A model generated the notes under the pieces. It worked only from the letters and a program-made list of their open reading frames with translations, did no database searches and was not told where the DNA came from. From Candidatus Atribacteria bacterium ADurb.Bin276 (GTDB lineage: Bacteria > Atribacterota > Atribacteria > Atribacterales > Atribacteraceae), in assembly GCA_002069605.1 (NCBI GenBank), contig MWBQ01000028.1, forward strand, positions 1 through 37,911: DNA of 37,911 nucleotides, read 5' to 3'. Each line of letters begins with the position of its first letter. The first letter of the stretch is position 1. A program made the translations under genes and the position numbers. Positions 7,355-15,067 of the stretch are shown piece by piece.

Positions 7355-7398
7355 GATGAGGTCCTTACGCCCTCGAAAAGCGAAGCCTCAAGATGACC
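7355..7398 (-). repeat. Dispersed repeat family C, unit 3 (degenerate, inverted)
   Basis: The reverse complement reads GGTCATCTTGAGGCTTCGC and ends GGACCTCATC. It is recognisably the same unit as the two before it but more diverged. Confidence 0.6.
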
Positions 7399-7629
7399 GA
7401 TTAAAGAATTCAAATGATGGTATTTTCAGAATAGAAAGCTAGACATAGCAAGACGTACTTTATGAAAAAAGAACAGTATTGAATAAAACTTGGTAGATGT
7501 AAAAACTGCAATTCGTGAAATTGTTCTAAACACAAGATGTTGAGAAGAGATTTTATAAAAAATATCAAACGATAATAAGGGTATTGGTTTTCAAATGAAC
7601 CAATAAAAAAAACACCGGAGGTGATTACC

Positions 7630-8952
7630 ATGGAAGAGGCAAACCGAATATACCTGAGCGAAAGGGAGATGCCGACCATCTGGTATAATATCATTCCAGA
7701 TTTACCACGGCCTCTTGATCCCCCGTTGCATCCAGGCACAAAAGAACCGGTTACTCCTCAAGATTTGGAACCAATTTTTCCACCGAGCCTAATACAGCAG
7801 GAAGTAAGCAGCCAGCGTTTCATTGATATACCTGGTGAAGTGCTTGATATATACCGCCTCTGGCGTCCCTCACCCTTGTATCGTGCTCGACGGTTGGAAA
7901 AAGCCTTACAAACACCAGCCCGTATCTATTTTAAATATGAAGGCGACAGCCCGGTTGGGAGTCACAAACCAAATACCGCAGTAGCACAGGCTTATTATAA
8001 CAAAAAGGATGGAACTAAACGTTTGACTACTGAAACTGGTGCCGGCCAATGGGGTTCGGCACTTTCTATGGCTTGCCATTATTTTGGTATGGAGTGCACG
8101 GTTTATATGGTAAATGTAAGCTATCGTCAAAAGCCTTATCGCCGGGTATTAATGCAAACTTGGGGTGCTAATGTATTTCCCAGCCCCAGTGAGAACACTA
8201 AAACTGGGAGTGATATACTTCATGAAACTCCCGATTCAATAGGTAGTTTGGCAATAGCAATCAGTGAGGCCATCGAAGATGCAGTGAATACTCCTCATTC
8301 CAAATATAGTCTGGGGAGTGTTCTTAACCATGTTCTTCTTCACCAAACAATAATTGGTGAAGAAACAAAACTGCAGTTGGAAAAGGTTGGAGAGAAGTAT
8401 CCCGATATTGTTATTGGTTGTGTTGGGGGTGGTAGCAACTTTGGAGGAATGGCTTTTCCATTCCTGCGTGATAAAATTGCTGGTACGAAGAATTTTCGAG
8501 CAATAGCGGTTGAACCCAAATCTTGTTCCACTTTGCTAACTGGGAAATATGAATACGACTTAGGAGATGTTGCTGGGATGACACCTTATTTAAAAATGTA
8601 TACCCTCGGTCATGACTTTATCCCGCCAGGAATTCATGCCGGTGGTCTACGATACCATGGTATGGCTCCTTTGGTAAGTTTATTGTATAATGCGGGTATT
8701 ATCGAAGCTCAATCCTATAAGCAAAATGAAATTTTTGACTCAGCTGTTCTTTTCACCAAGACCGAGGCAATTTTACCCGCTCCTGAAAGTGCTCATGCAA
8801 TTAAGGCGGCTATTGAAGAAGCTAAGAAATGCAAAGAAACCGGAGAAGATAAGGTTATTGTCTTTAATCTCAGTGGTAATGGTTATCTTGATTTAGGAGC
8901 CTATGATATTTTTGTTAATGGAGGTTTCCCTGAAGCCAATAATGGTTCATAA
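7630..8952 (+). CDS. trpB: Tryptophan synthase beta chain, TrpB2 type
   Basis: A 440-residue PLP enzyme that joins indole and L-serine to make L-tryptophan. The PLP lysine is Lys113 in [14 protein letters not shown], and the phosphate-binding loop GGGSN is at residues 266-270. The long N-terminal region ([11 protein letters not shown]...) and the VGSHKPNTA variant mark the TrpB2 subgroup, often found without a TrpA partner. No trpA is here. The true start is ATG 7630, eight bases after GGAGG. GTG 7621 lies inside that ribosome binding site. The gene is downstream of, but probably not cotranscribed with, the Trp-controlled importer. A role in indole salvage fits. Serine deaminase activity is an alternative described for some TrpB2. 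Confidence 0.9.
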   Translation: MEEANRIYLSEREMPTIWYNIIPDLPRPLDPPLHPGTKEPVTPQDLEPIFPPSLIQQEVSSQRFIDIPGEVLDIYRLWRPSPLYRARRLEKALQTPARIYFKYEGDSPVGSHKPNTAVAQAYYNKKDGTKRLTTETGAGQWGSALSMACHYFGMECTVYMVNVSYRQKPYRRVLMQTWGANVFPSPSENTKTGSDILHETPDSIGSLAIAISEAIEDAVNTPHSKYSLGSVLNHVLLHQTIIGEETKLQLEKVGEKYPDIVIGCVGGGSNFGGMAFPFLRDKIAGTKNFRAIAVEPKSCSTLLTGKYEYDLGDVAGMTPYLKMYTLGHDFIPPGIHAGGLRYHGMAPLVSLLYNAGIIEAQSYKQNEIFDSAVLFTKTEAILPAPESAHAIKAAIEEAKKCKETGEDKVIVFNLSGNGYLDLGAYDIFVNGGFPEANNGS

Positions 8953-8963
8953 GTGAATTGAAA

Positions 8964-9005
8964 AAAAATGCCTCCAGTGGGAAACTACAGGAGGCATTTT
9001 TTTTT
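8964..9005 (+). terminator. Intrinsic terminator after trpB
   Basis: Stem AAAAATGCCTCC/GGAGGCATTTTT (8964-8975 with 8990-9001) followed by more T. The A-rich 5' flank means it could also work in the opposite direction. Confidence 0.92.
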
Positions 9006-9030
9006 GCCTGGTATTTAAAGTGGAGTATCA

Positions 9031-10371
9031 ATGATGAATGAACATATTCTTTTAGTCAATCCTTGGATTTATGATTTTACCGCTTATGACCTCTGGATGA
9101 AGCCATTGGGACTACTTTATCTGGCATCTCACTTGAAGAATTCTGGTTATAAGGTTACCCTCCTAGATTGTATGGATCGCCATTACCCTTTTATGCCTCT
9201 ACCAGACCATCCGGGGCCGAAACGGCTTAAAAGTGTGGGTTGTGGTAGTTATTATCGGGAAAAGATTCCTAAACCGGCTCAATTTTTGTCGATTCCTCGT
9301 TATTGGTCACGTTTTGGAATACCTTGGGATGAAGTTAAGAAACAACTCAAGGAGATTGAACCCCCAGGATGGGTGTTTATCACTGGTACCATGACTTATT
9401 GGTATCCTGGTCAAGTCGCTTTTTTAAATCTTGTTCGTCAATTATGGGGAAAAACTCAAGTAATTATTGGTGGTTGGTATCCTACTCTCTGTTCAGAACA
9501 TGCTCACCAATGGGGATTCGACCGGATCATTGAAGGGATTGACCCCTTGCTGGTCATCAAGCAACTCAGTTCAGATTTCAAGGAATTATCTACTATTACA
9601 GGTTATAAAGAGTTTTTTTCGGTGAAGCCAGCTTTTGATCTTTATAAAAAACTTGACTATACGGTCGTTTTGACTTCTATCGGTTGCCCCTTTCGCTGTA
9701 CTTATTGTGCTTCCGGGAGGTATTTCTCAGAATTTTGGCGGCGGCCCTGGGAGCAGGTACTCGATGAAATTACCTATGATTATGAGAATTACCGGATTCA
9801 AGACCTAGCTTTTTATGATGATGCATTGCTTTATCGAGCCGAAGAAAGTTTTCTACCCCTTCTAAAAGCTTTACAAAAAGAACGACTCCCCCTTCGTTTT
9901 CACCTCCCCAATTCTATCCATGCCCGGTATGTAACTCGGGAAATTGCCGAACTCATGAGAGAATGTAACTTTGAAACCCTTCGAATTAGCCTAGAATTTT
10001 CCGATGTCGATAGCCAAAAAAACACTGGAAATAAGGTGGATAATTTCATTTTTGAAAAAGCCATTCAATCTTTTATACAAGCCGGTTATGCCCCTGAAGA
10101 ACTGGAAGTCTATCTTCTTTTTGGCCTTCCTGGTTTAAAGGCGAAGGACTATGAATTGTCGATTGAATATGTTACTGATTTGGGATTAAAGCCTCGTTTG
10201 TCTCTATTTTCTCCACTTCCTGGTACACCAGATTTCGAAAAGGTTATCATGCATCAAATCAAAGATGACCCCTTGTTTCAAAATAAAATAGCTTATCTTT
10301 ACCTATCCGAACAAAATGAGTTATATGAGGCGTTGCAAAGGAAAATATCTAAATATACTTTTTTCCATTAA
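9031..10371 (+). CDS. Radical SAM protein with N-terminal B12-binding-like domain
   Basis: A 446-residue protein. An N-terminal Rossmann-type B12-binding-like domain (about residues 1-190, with LLVNPWIYDF, GLLYLASHLKNSGYKVTLLD and VIIGGWYPTL) precedes a radical SAM core. Its cluster-binding cysteines are Cys219, Cys223 and Cys226 (CPFRCTYC). ASGRYFSEFWRRPWEQVLDEI and YDDALLY are typical of the B12-radical SAM group that includes methylases and cyclases. The classical DxHxxG cobalamin ligand motif is not evident, so cobalamin binding is uncertain. The gene sits about 25 bp after the trpB terminator. Neighbours give no clue to substrate, and I do not assign one. Confidence 0.82.
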   Translation: MMNEHILLVNPWIYDFTAYDLWMKPLGLLYLASHLKNSGYKVTLLDCMDRHYPFMPLPDHPGPKRLKSVGCGSYYREKIPKPAQFLSIPRYWSRFGIPWDEVKKQLKEIEPPGWVFITGTMTYWYPGQVAFLNLVRQLWGKTQVIIGGWYPTLCSEHAHQWGFDRIIEGIDPLLVIKQLSSDFKELSTITGYKEFFSVKPAFDLYKKLDYTVVLTSIGCPFRCTYCASGRYFSEFWRRPWEQVLDEITYDYENYRIQDLAFYDDALLYRAEESFLPLLKALQKERLPLRFHLPNSIHARYVTREIAELMRECNFETLRISLEFSDVDSQKNTGNKVDNFIFEKAIQSFIQAGYAPEELEVYLLFGLPGLKAKDYELSIEYVTDLGLKPRLSLFSPLPGTPDFEKVIMHQIKDDPLFQNKIAYLYLSEQNELYEALQRKISKYTFFH

Positions 10372-10500
10372 CGCAACAAATAAACCAACTTAAAATATTA
10401 ATAATTTAATTAATTAGATGAAATATCTTCATGATGGTAAGGAATGAGATTATATTCTCATGGGTTTGATAGAAAAGGAAGTAATGTTGGAGGTGTAATT

Positions 10501-11142
10501 ATGAAAATTCAATGGTTTGGTCATTCTTTTTTTCTGGTGACATCCCAAGGTGGGAAAAAGATAGTATTTGACCCCTTTGATCAAAGTGTTGGTTACCCAC
10601 TCCCTCAAGTATCAGCAAATATGGTGTGTGTCAGTCATTCCCATTATGATCATAATAATGTTCAAATCATTGGAGGAAATCCAGAAATTATTCAAAAAGC
10701 GGGTATATATGTTCGGGATGGGTATCAAATACAAGGCTTTCAAACTTACCATGACCATAAAAAGGGGAAAGAGAGAGGCGAAAATGTTGTTTATCGAATA
10801 GAAATAGACGGTTTATCATTAATTCATGCCGGTGATATGGGTATGCTACCCAGTTTGGAAGAGATTGAATCCTGGAAACCACTGGATATTCTCCTGGTGC
10901 CAGTAGGTGGAATTTACACGATTAATGGACATGAAGCCCAAACTCTGGTGGAGCATTTAAAACCGAGAGTCGTCATTCCCATGCATTATCGAACCCCCTT
11001 GCTTAAATTTGAGCTTCAACCAGTTGAAAATTTTACCTATCAGTTTTTTAAAGTGAAAACTCTTTCGGAAACCCAGGTTGAAATTACCCGAGAAAATCTT
11101 CCCGAATCCACCGAGATTTGGATATTCCCAATTCCAAAATAA
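10501..11142 (+). CDS. Metallo-beta-lactamase-fold hydrolase (UPF0173-like)
   Basis: A 213-residue protein of the MBL-fold family that includes UPF0173/UlaG-like hydrolases. It opens with MKIQWFGHSFFLV, has IVFDPFDQS near residue 25, and carries the dinuclear metal motif His46, His48, Asp50, His51 (HSHYDH). Further metal ligands are expected at HAGDMG and PMHYRTP. The start is ATG 10501 behind GGAGGTG. An in-frame upstream start near 10444 lacks a good ribosome binding site. Substrate is unknown. The preceding intergenic stretch is AT-rich, with only weak hairpins. Confidence 0.85.
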   Translation: MKIQWFGHSFFLVTSQGGKKIVFDPFDQSVGYPLPQVSANMVCVSHSHYDHNNVQIIGGNPEIIQKAGIYVRDGYQIQGFQTYHDHKKGKERGENVVYRIEIDGLSLIHAGDMGMLPSLEEIESWKPLDILLVPVGGIYTINGHEAQTLVEHLKPRVVIPMHYRTPLLKFELQPVENFTYQFFKVKTLSETQVEITRENLPESTEIWIFPIPK

Positions 11143-11185
11143 AGAACGAAATTATTCAAAATTAAATAAAAGTAAAAAGAAATTG

Positions 11186-11194
11186 TGTTATAAT
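11186..11194 (+). promoter_or_regulatory. Extended -10 promoter upstream of the hydrogenase block
   Basis: TGTTATAAT fits an extended -10 (TGnTATAAT), and the -35 region is weak. A transcript starting near 11201 would carry a leader of about 130 bases. That leader includes a 10-bp stem, CTCTTTTTTC at 11222-11231 with GAAAAAAGAG at 11261-11270. Confidence 0.55.
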
Positions 11195-11332
11195 GATAGG
11201 CTTATTTGGATAGTGTAAATACTCTTTTTTCATTAAAAATGAATTACCTAAAGATGAAGAGAAAAAAGAGAATATTGATCTTCAAAAGATATTGTTTGAC
11301 AGGTGCTTAAAAGAAAGAATAGGAGTACATGA

Positions 11333-11590
11333 ATGGTGACAATTGCTATATGCGTGGGAAGTTCGTGCCATTTAAAGGGAGCTTATGACATAATTCACCA
11401 ATGTGAAGAAACGATCAGCAAGCTTGGCTTACGAGATCAGGTTGAACTGAAGGGTACTTTTTGTTTAGGTAAATGCAGCCAAGAGGGGGTAACTATAGTC
11501 ATAGATGATGAAATAGAAACCGGAGTTACTCCCGATAATTTTCAACGTATTTTTGAAGAAAAGATCTTGGTGAAGGTTCGGGAGGATTAG
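11333..11590 (+). CDS. Stand-alone thioredoxin-like [2Fe-2S] ferredoxin
   Basis: An 85-residue thioredoxin-fold ferredoxin with cluster ligands Cys7, Cys12, Cys44 and Cys48 (CX4C, CX3C), the pattern of the NuoE/HydC C-terminal domain without the helical N-terminal part. It resembles the C-terminal end of HydA in the same block: CVGSSCHLKGAYD here against CVGTSCYLKGSYN there, and GTFCLGKCS against ATFCLEKCS. It opens the operon four bases before the sensory hydrogenase gene, so a role in passing electrons to or from that protein is plausible but inferred. AGGAG lies upstream of ATG 11333. Confidence 0.88.
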   Translation: MVTIAICVGSSCHLKGAYDIIHQCEETISKLGLRDQVELKGTFCLGKCSQEGVTIVIDDEIETGVTPDNFQRIFEEKILVKVRED

Positions 11591-11594
11591 CTGA

Positions 11595-13310
11595 TTGAGC
11601 ATACTTTCAACGATTAAAACCAGTTGCCGCGACTGTTATAAATGTGTACGTCATTGCCCGGTTAAGGCTATTCGTTTTAGCATGGGACATGCCGAAATTA
11701 TTGATGAACGTTGCATCAAGGATGGTCGGTGTGTTTTAGTTTGTCCCCAGGATGCTAAGGTTATAAGAAATGATACCGGAGTAGTTAAGAATTTCCTTGA
11801 GAATAAAGAATTTGTTATTGCCAGCTTAGCTCCTTCTTTTGTTGCAGCTTTTTCTGATATTATGCCTGGTCAGCTTTTTAATGCTCTAAAATCATTAGGA
11901 TTTGCCGTTGTTCGTGAAACTGCGGAAGCTGCTGAATTGGTAGCCTTAGAACACGCTCAGTTAGTAAAAGAAGGGAACAAGGCAATAATTACCAGTTCCT
12001 GCCCGACAATAAATGCTTTCATTTATAAGTATTACCCTCAGCATATTTCTTCCTTGGCTCCAGTGGTTTCTCCAATGGTTGCTCATGCTCGTCTTCTCAA
12101 AAAAGAATTTGAAGATCAACATCCTCGGGTGGTTTTTGTTGGACCATGTATTGCCAAAAAAGCTGAAAGAGAAGAAAGTGAAATAATTGATGAAGTCGAT
12201 GTTGCGCTAACTTTTGATGAATTGAAAGAGTGGCTCACTCAAGCGAATATCGATCTCAAACAATTTCCCTTCGAAAGCGAGGACCTCTCATCGGTTCAAT
12301 GGGCAAGAGCCTTCCCAGTTGAAGGAGGTTTGCTCAAAACCGGTGATTTTGATACCGGAATCCTATCTCAGGAATCAGTTGTTATTACTGGAATTGAAAG
12401 ATGTCAGCGATTTTTAGATAATTTTGAAAAAGAAAAAGAAGGTTTAAAAATGGTTGAAATGATGAGCTGTGAAGGGGGATGCATTGATGGGCCTCTTCTC
12501 AAATCACCTCTTTCTCTTTATCAAAGAAGAAAAAAGATTATTGAATTTTCTCAGCAGGGCACTAATTTTGATGGTGCACGAAAAATCCTCGAACTCCCAT
12601 CACTGAGGCGTGAATTTAATCCTCATCCCATTCCTCAACCACAACCATCAGAAGAAGAATTAAGAAAGATATTAACCTTGACCGGTAAATTTACCCCGCA
12701 AGATGAGCTCAATTGTGGGGCTTGTGGTTACGATACCTGCCGAGAAAAGGCAATTGCTGTATATCAAGGTTTAGCCGAAGCTGAAATGTGCATTCCCAAT
12801 ATGAGAGCTCGTGCTGAATCCTTTTCCAGTTTTTTGATTGCGGTGACACCGAATGGAATCATTTTAGTTGATGAAAACCTGAGAATTGTTGACATGAATC
12901 CAGCTCTGCGTCAAATATTCGATCTTAAAGGACGTTTAATGGTTGGAAAGATGCTGGATGAGTTTATAGATCCTTCAATTTTTATTGAAGTCCTCAGAAC
13001 CAAGAAAGCAAATAGCCAGGAAATCCATTATCCACAATATAACAATGTTTATGTAAAGCTTTCAGTTTTTTATTTAGAAAAGTCTGGACTGCTCATGGGG
13101 GTGTTTGTTGATTTAACCAAACAAAAAGATCAAGAACAAATGATGGAAGAAATCCGTGGAAAAACCTTAGAAAAAGCTCAGCAGGTTATTACTAATCAAA
13201 TGTTGGTTGCTCAGGAAATTGCCAGTCTTTTAGGTGAAACAACTGCTGAAACCAAATCGTTGCTCAGTAAGCTCATGAAAATTCTTCGAGGAGAAAATGT
13301 CGAGGAATGA
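11595..13310 (+). CDS. Sensory-type [FeFe]-hydrogenase homologue with PAS domain
   Basis: A 571-residue multidomain protein. It has an N-terminal pair of [4Fe-4S] motifs (CRDCYKCVRHCP and CIKDGRCVLVCP). An H-cluster domain follows, with ligands Cys136 (TSSCPT), Cys185 (GPCIAKK), Cys292 and Cys296 (MSCEGGC). Next is a further Fe-S motif (CGACGYDTC...MC, about residues 375-400), then a PAS domain at about 410-515 and a helical tail. The usual proton-relay cysteine of TSCCP is Ser135, and the third H-cluster loop lacks the GGG tail of catalytic enzymes. These traits fit the group C sensory hydrogenases, thought to sense H2 or redox state, not to turn H2 over fast. The stop overlaps the phosphatase start (ATGA). 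Confidence 0.88.
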   Translation: MSILSTIKTSCRDCYKCVRHCPVKAIRFSMGHAEIIDERCIKDGRCVLVCPQDAKVIRNDTGVVKNFLENKEFVIASLAPSFVAAFSDIMPGQLFNALKSLGFAVVRETAEAAELVALEHAQLVKEGNKAIITSSCPTINAFIYKYYPQHISSLAPVVSPMVAHARLLKKEFEDQHPRVVFVGPCIAKKAEREESEIIDEVDVALTFDELKEWLTQANIDLKQFPFESEDLSSVQWARAFPVEGGLLKTGDFDTGILSQESVVITGIERCQRFLDNFEKEKEGLKMVEMMSCEGGCIDGPLLKSPLSLYQRRKKIIEFSQQGTNFDGARKILELPSLRREFNPHPIPQPQPSEEELRKILTLTGKFTPQDELNCGACGYDTCREKAIAVYQGLAEAEMCIPNMRARAESFSSFLIAVTPNGIILVDENLRIVDMNPALRQIFDLKGRLMVGKMLDEFIDPSIFIEVLRTKKANSQEIHYPQYNNVYVKLSVFYLEKSGLLMGVFVDLTKQKDQEQMMEEIRGKTLEKAQQVITNQMLVAQEIASLLGETTAETKSLLSKLMKILRGENVEE

Positions 13311-14461
13311 ATGATATATTTGTTGAAGTTGCTCAAGCTCAGATATCAAAATGGGGCGAAGAATTATGTGGGGATAGTGTTCGCATCGAGAAAGATGACC
13401 TTTCCACCATTGTTTCCCTTTCTGATGGATTAGGGAGCGGAGTAAAAGCCAGTATTCTATCGACACTAACTACGCGAATCATAGTTTCCATGCTTCAACG
13501 GAATTCACCCTTGGACGAAGTAGTGGAAACATTAGCTGAAACCTTGCCAGTGTGTAAGGTGAGAAAAATTGCTTATTCTACTTTTTCAGTCATGCAGGTT
13601 TTTCAAAACGGTGAAGCCTATATTGCTGAATTTGATAGCCCACCAATCTTCTGGATTCGAAGTGGCCGAGTGATGCATATCGAACGGAAAGAAAGAAAAA
13701 TTGGGAATCGAGTTATTCATGAATCAAACATGAAACTCCAAAAAAATGATTGGTTAGTAGCGGTTAGCGACGGAGTGGTGCACGCCGGTATTGGCGGGAT
13801 CTGGAATTTAGGCTGGAGATGGGAAAAAATCGCCTCTTTTCTTGAAAGTAGTGTGAACGAGCACATTGATGCCGATTCTTTGTCAAGAAAAGTGATCGAA
13901 ACGACGGCAAGTCTTTACAAAGGGATGCCTGGAGACGATGCAACCTGTATTGTAGCGAAAATTCGTCTTCCTCGGAAAATGATTTTATGGGCGGGACCAC
14001 CAGAAGACCCAAAAATTGATCAGTTCATTACTCAAAAATTTCTTTCCTTTCCTGGAAAGAAAGTTCTTTCTGGTGGAACAACCGGAAATATCGTCTCCCG
14101 TTACTTAGGAAAACCGATAGACGTGGATTTAAATTCTATGAAAGAAGATATTCCCCCGGTAGGCATTTTAGAAGGAGTAGACCTTCTCACCGAGGGGATT
14201 TTGACTTTGGCCAGTGTTCGCCGCCATCTAAAGCAAGGAGTAAGAGATATCGATGTTCTCTATAAACAAGATGGTGCCAGCCGTTTGTTACATTTATTAT
14301 TAGAATCAGATGAAATTCTTATCTATACTGGAATGGCGATCAATCCAGCTCACCAGAATCCAAAATTATCAGGTGAGCTTTCATTGAAAGCCAGAATTTT
14401 AGAAGAAATCACCGAAGAGCTGGTAAAGTTAGGAAAAGAGGTTAAATTGGAGTATTTTTGA
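13307..14461 (+). CDS. SpoIIE/PP2C-family protein phosphatase
   Basis: A 384-residue protein. Residues 1-225 or so form a SpoIIE-type serine/threonine phosphatase domain. Its metal-binding aspartates appear in SLSDGLGSGVKAS (about 37-49), AVSDGV (about 147-152) and GDDATCIVAKI (about 208-218). The remaining 160 residues (from KMILWAGPPEDP to the end) form an extra domain I do not recognise, with GGTTGNIVSRYLGKPIDVD. The start overlaps the stop of the sensory hydrogenase gene by four bases, so the two are translationally coupled and probably act together. A likely role is dephosphorylating a partner that controls hydrogenase expression. Its substrate is not in the window. Confidence 0.87.
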   Translation: MNDIFVEVAQAQISKWGEELCGDSVRIEKDDLSTIVSLSDGLGSGVKASILSTLTTRIIVSMLQRNSPLDEVVETLAETLPVCKVRKIAYSTFSVMQVFQNGEAYIAEFDSPPIFWIRSGRVMHIERKERKIGNRVIHESNMKLQKNDWLVAVSDGVVHAGIGGIWNLGWRWEKIASFLESSVNEHIDADSLSRKVIETTASLYKGMPGDDATCIVAKIRLPRKMILWAGPPEDPKIDQFITQKFLSFPGKKVLSGGTTGNIVSRYLGKPIDVDLNSMKEDIPPVGILEGVDLLTEGILTLASVRRHLKQGVRDIDVLYKQDGASRLLHLLLESDEILIYTGMAINPAHQNPKLSGELSLKARILEEITEELVKLGKEVKLEYF

Positions 14462-14533
14462 ATTAAAATTGATATTTAAGTGATGATTATTCCGTAACTC
14501 AGCAGGTTACGATGAAGGTATATCCGGAGGTGA

Positions 14534-15067
14534 ATGTCATTGGAAATTGATAATCCAGAATTAACCTTAAGTCGTCAGTTCGAAAAAGTGAATGCAATTC
14601 TAGAAAAACACGATAGAAATGCATCCCATTTAATTTCTATCCTTCAGGAGATTCAAGCCGATTACCGATATCTTCCCGAAGAAATATTGACCTATGTTGC
14701 TACCGCCCTGGGAGTGTCCCCGGCCTATGTGTATGGGGTCGCTACCTTCTATGCTCAATTTTCTTTAAAACCAAAAGGAAAGCATATGATTCGAGTATGC
14801 GATGGGACAGCTTGCCATGTAAAAGGGTCAGTCAATGTTTTAAAAACTGTTAAGGAGCAATTAGGATTAAAAGAAAACGAGGAAACGACCCCCGACCTTC
14901 TTTTTACGGTTGAAACCGTGGCTTGTATCGGAGCCTGTGCTCTGGCGCCAGCTATGATGATCGATGAAGAGGTCTTTGGGATGTTAAACGAAGAAAGGAC
15001 TCGTGAAATCATTGAAGGATTGATTGAAGAAAACAAGGGAGGAATGGTCCATGCCATTCAAGACTAA
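14534..15067 (+). CDS. hydC: Electron-bifurcating hydrogenase subunit HydC (NuoE-like)
   Basis: A 177-residue NuoE-family subunit with an N-terminal helical bundle (HLISILQEIQADYRYLPEEIL, AYVYGVATFYAQF) and a C-terminal thioredoxin-like [2Fe-2S] domain. Cysteines are in CDGTACHVKG and CIGACALAP. It is the small subunit of trimeric bifurcating hydrogenases, which couple oxidation of NADH and reduced ferredoxin to H2 formation or the reverse. GGAGGTGA lies directly before ATG 14534. The third codon, TTG 14540, has better spacing and may be the real start. The gene overlaps hydB by 17 bases. Confidence 0.93.
   Translation: MSLEIDNPELTLSRQFEKVNAILEKHDRNASHLISILQEIQADYRYLPEEILTYVATALGVSPAYVYGVATFYAQFSLKPKGKHMIRVCDGTACHVKGSVNVLKTVKEQLGLKENEETTPDLLFTVETVACIGACALAPAMMIDEEVFGMLNEERTREIIEGLIEENKGGMVHAIQD

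Noticed and set aside
7582-7612. Hairpin followed by A run as a - strand terminator
   Set aside because: For a - strand transcript the T run would come before the stem, not after it. It is not a terminator in either direction.
7410-7739. 109-residue open frame on the - strand
   Set aside because: It overlaps the trpB start in antisense and has no credible start signal.
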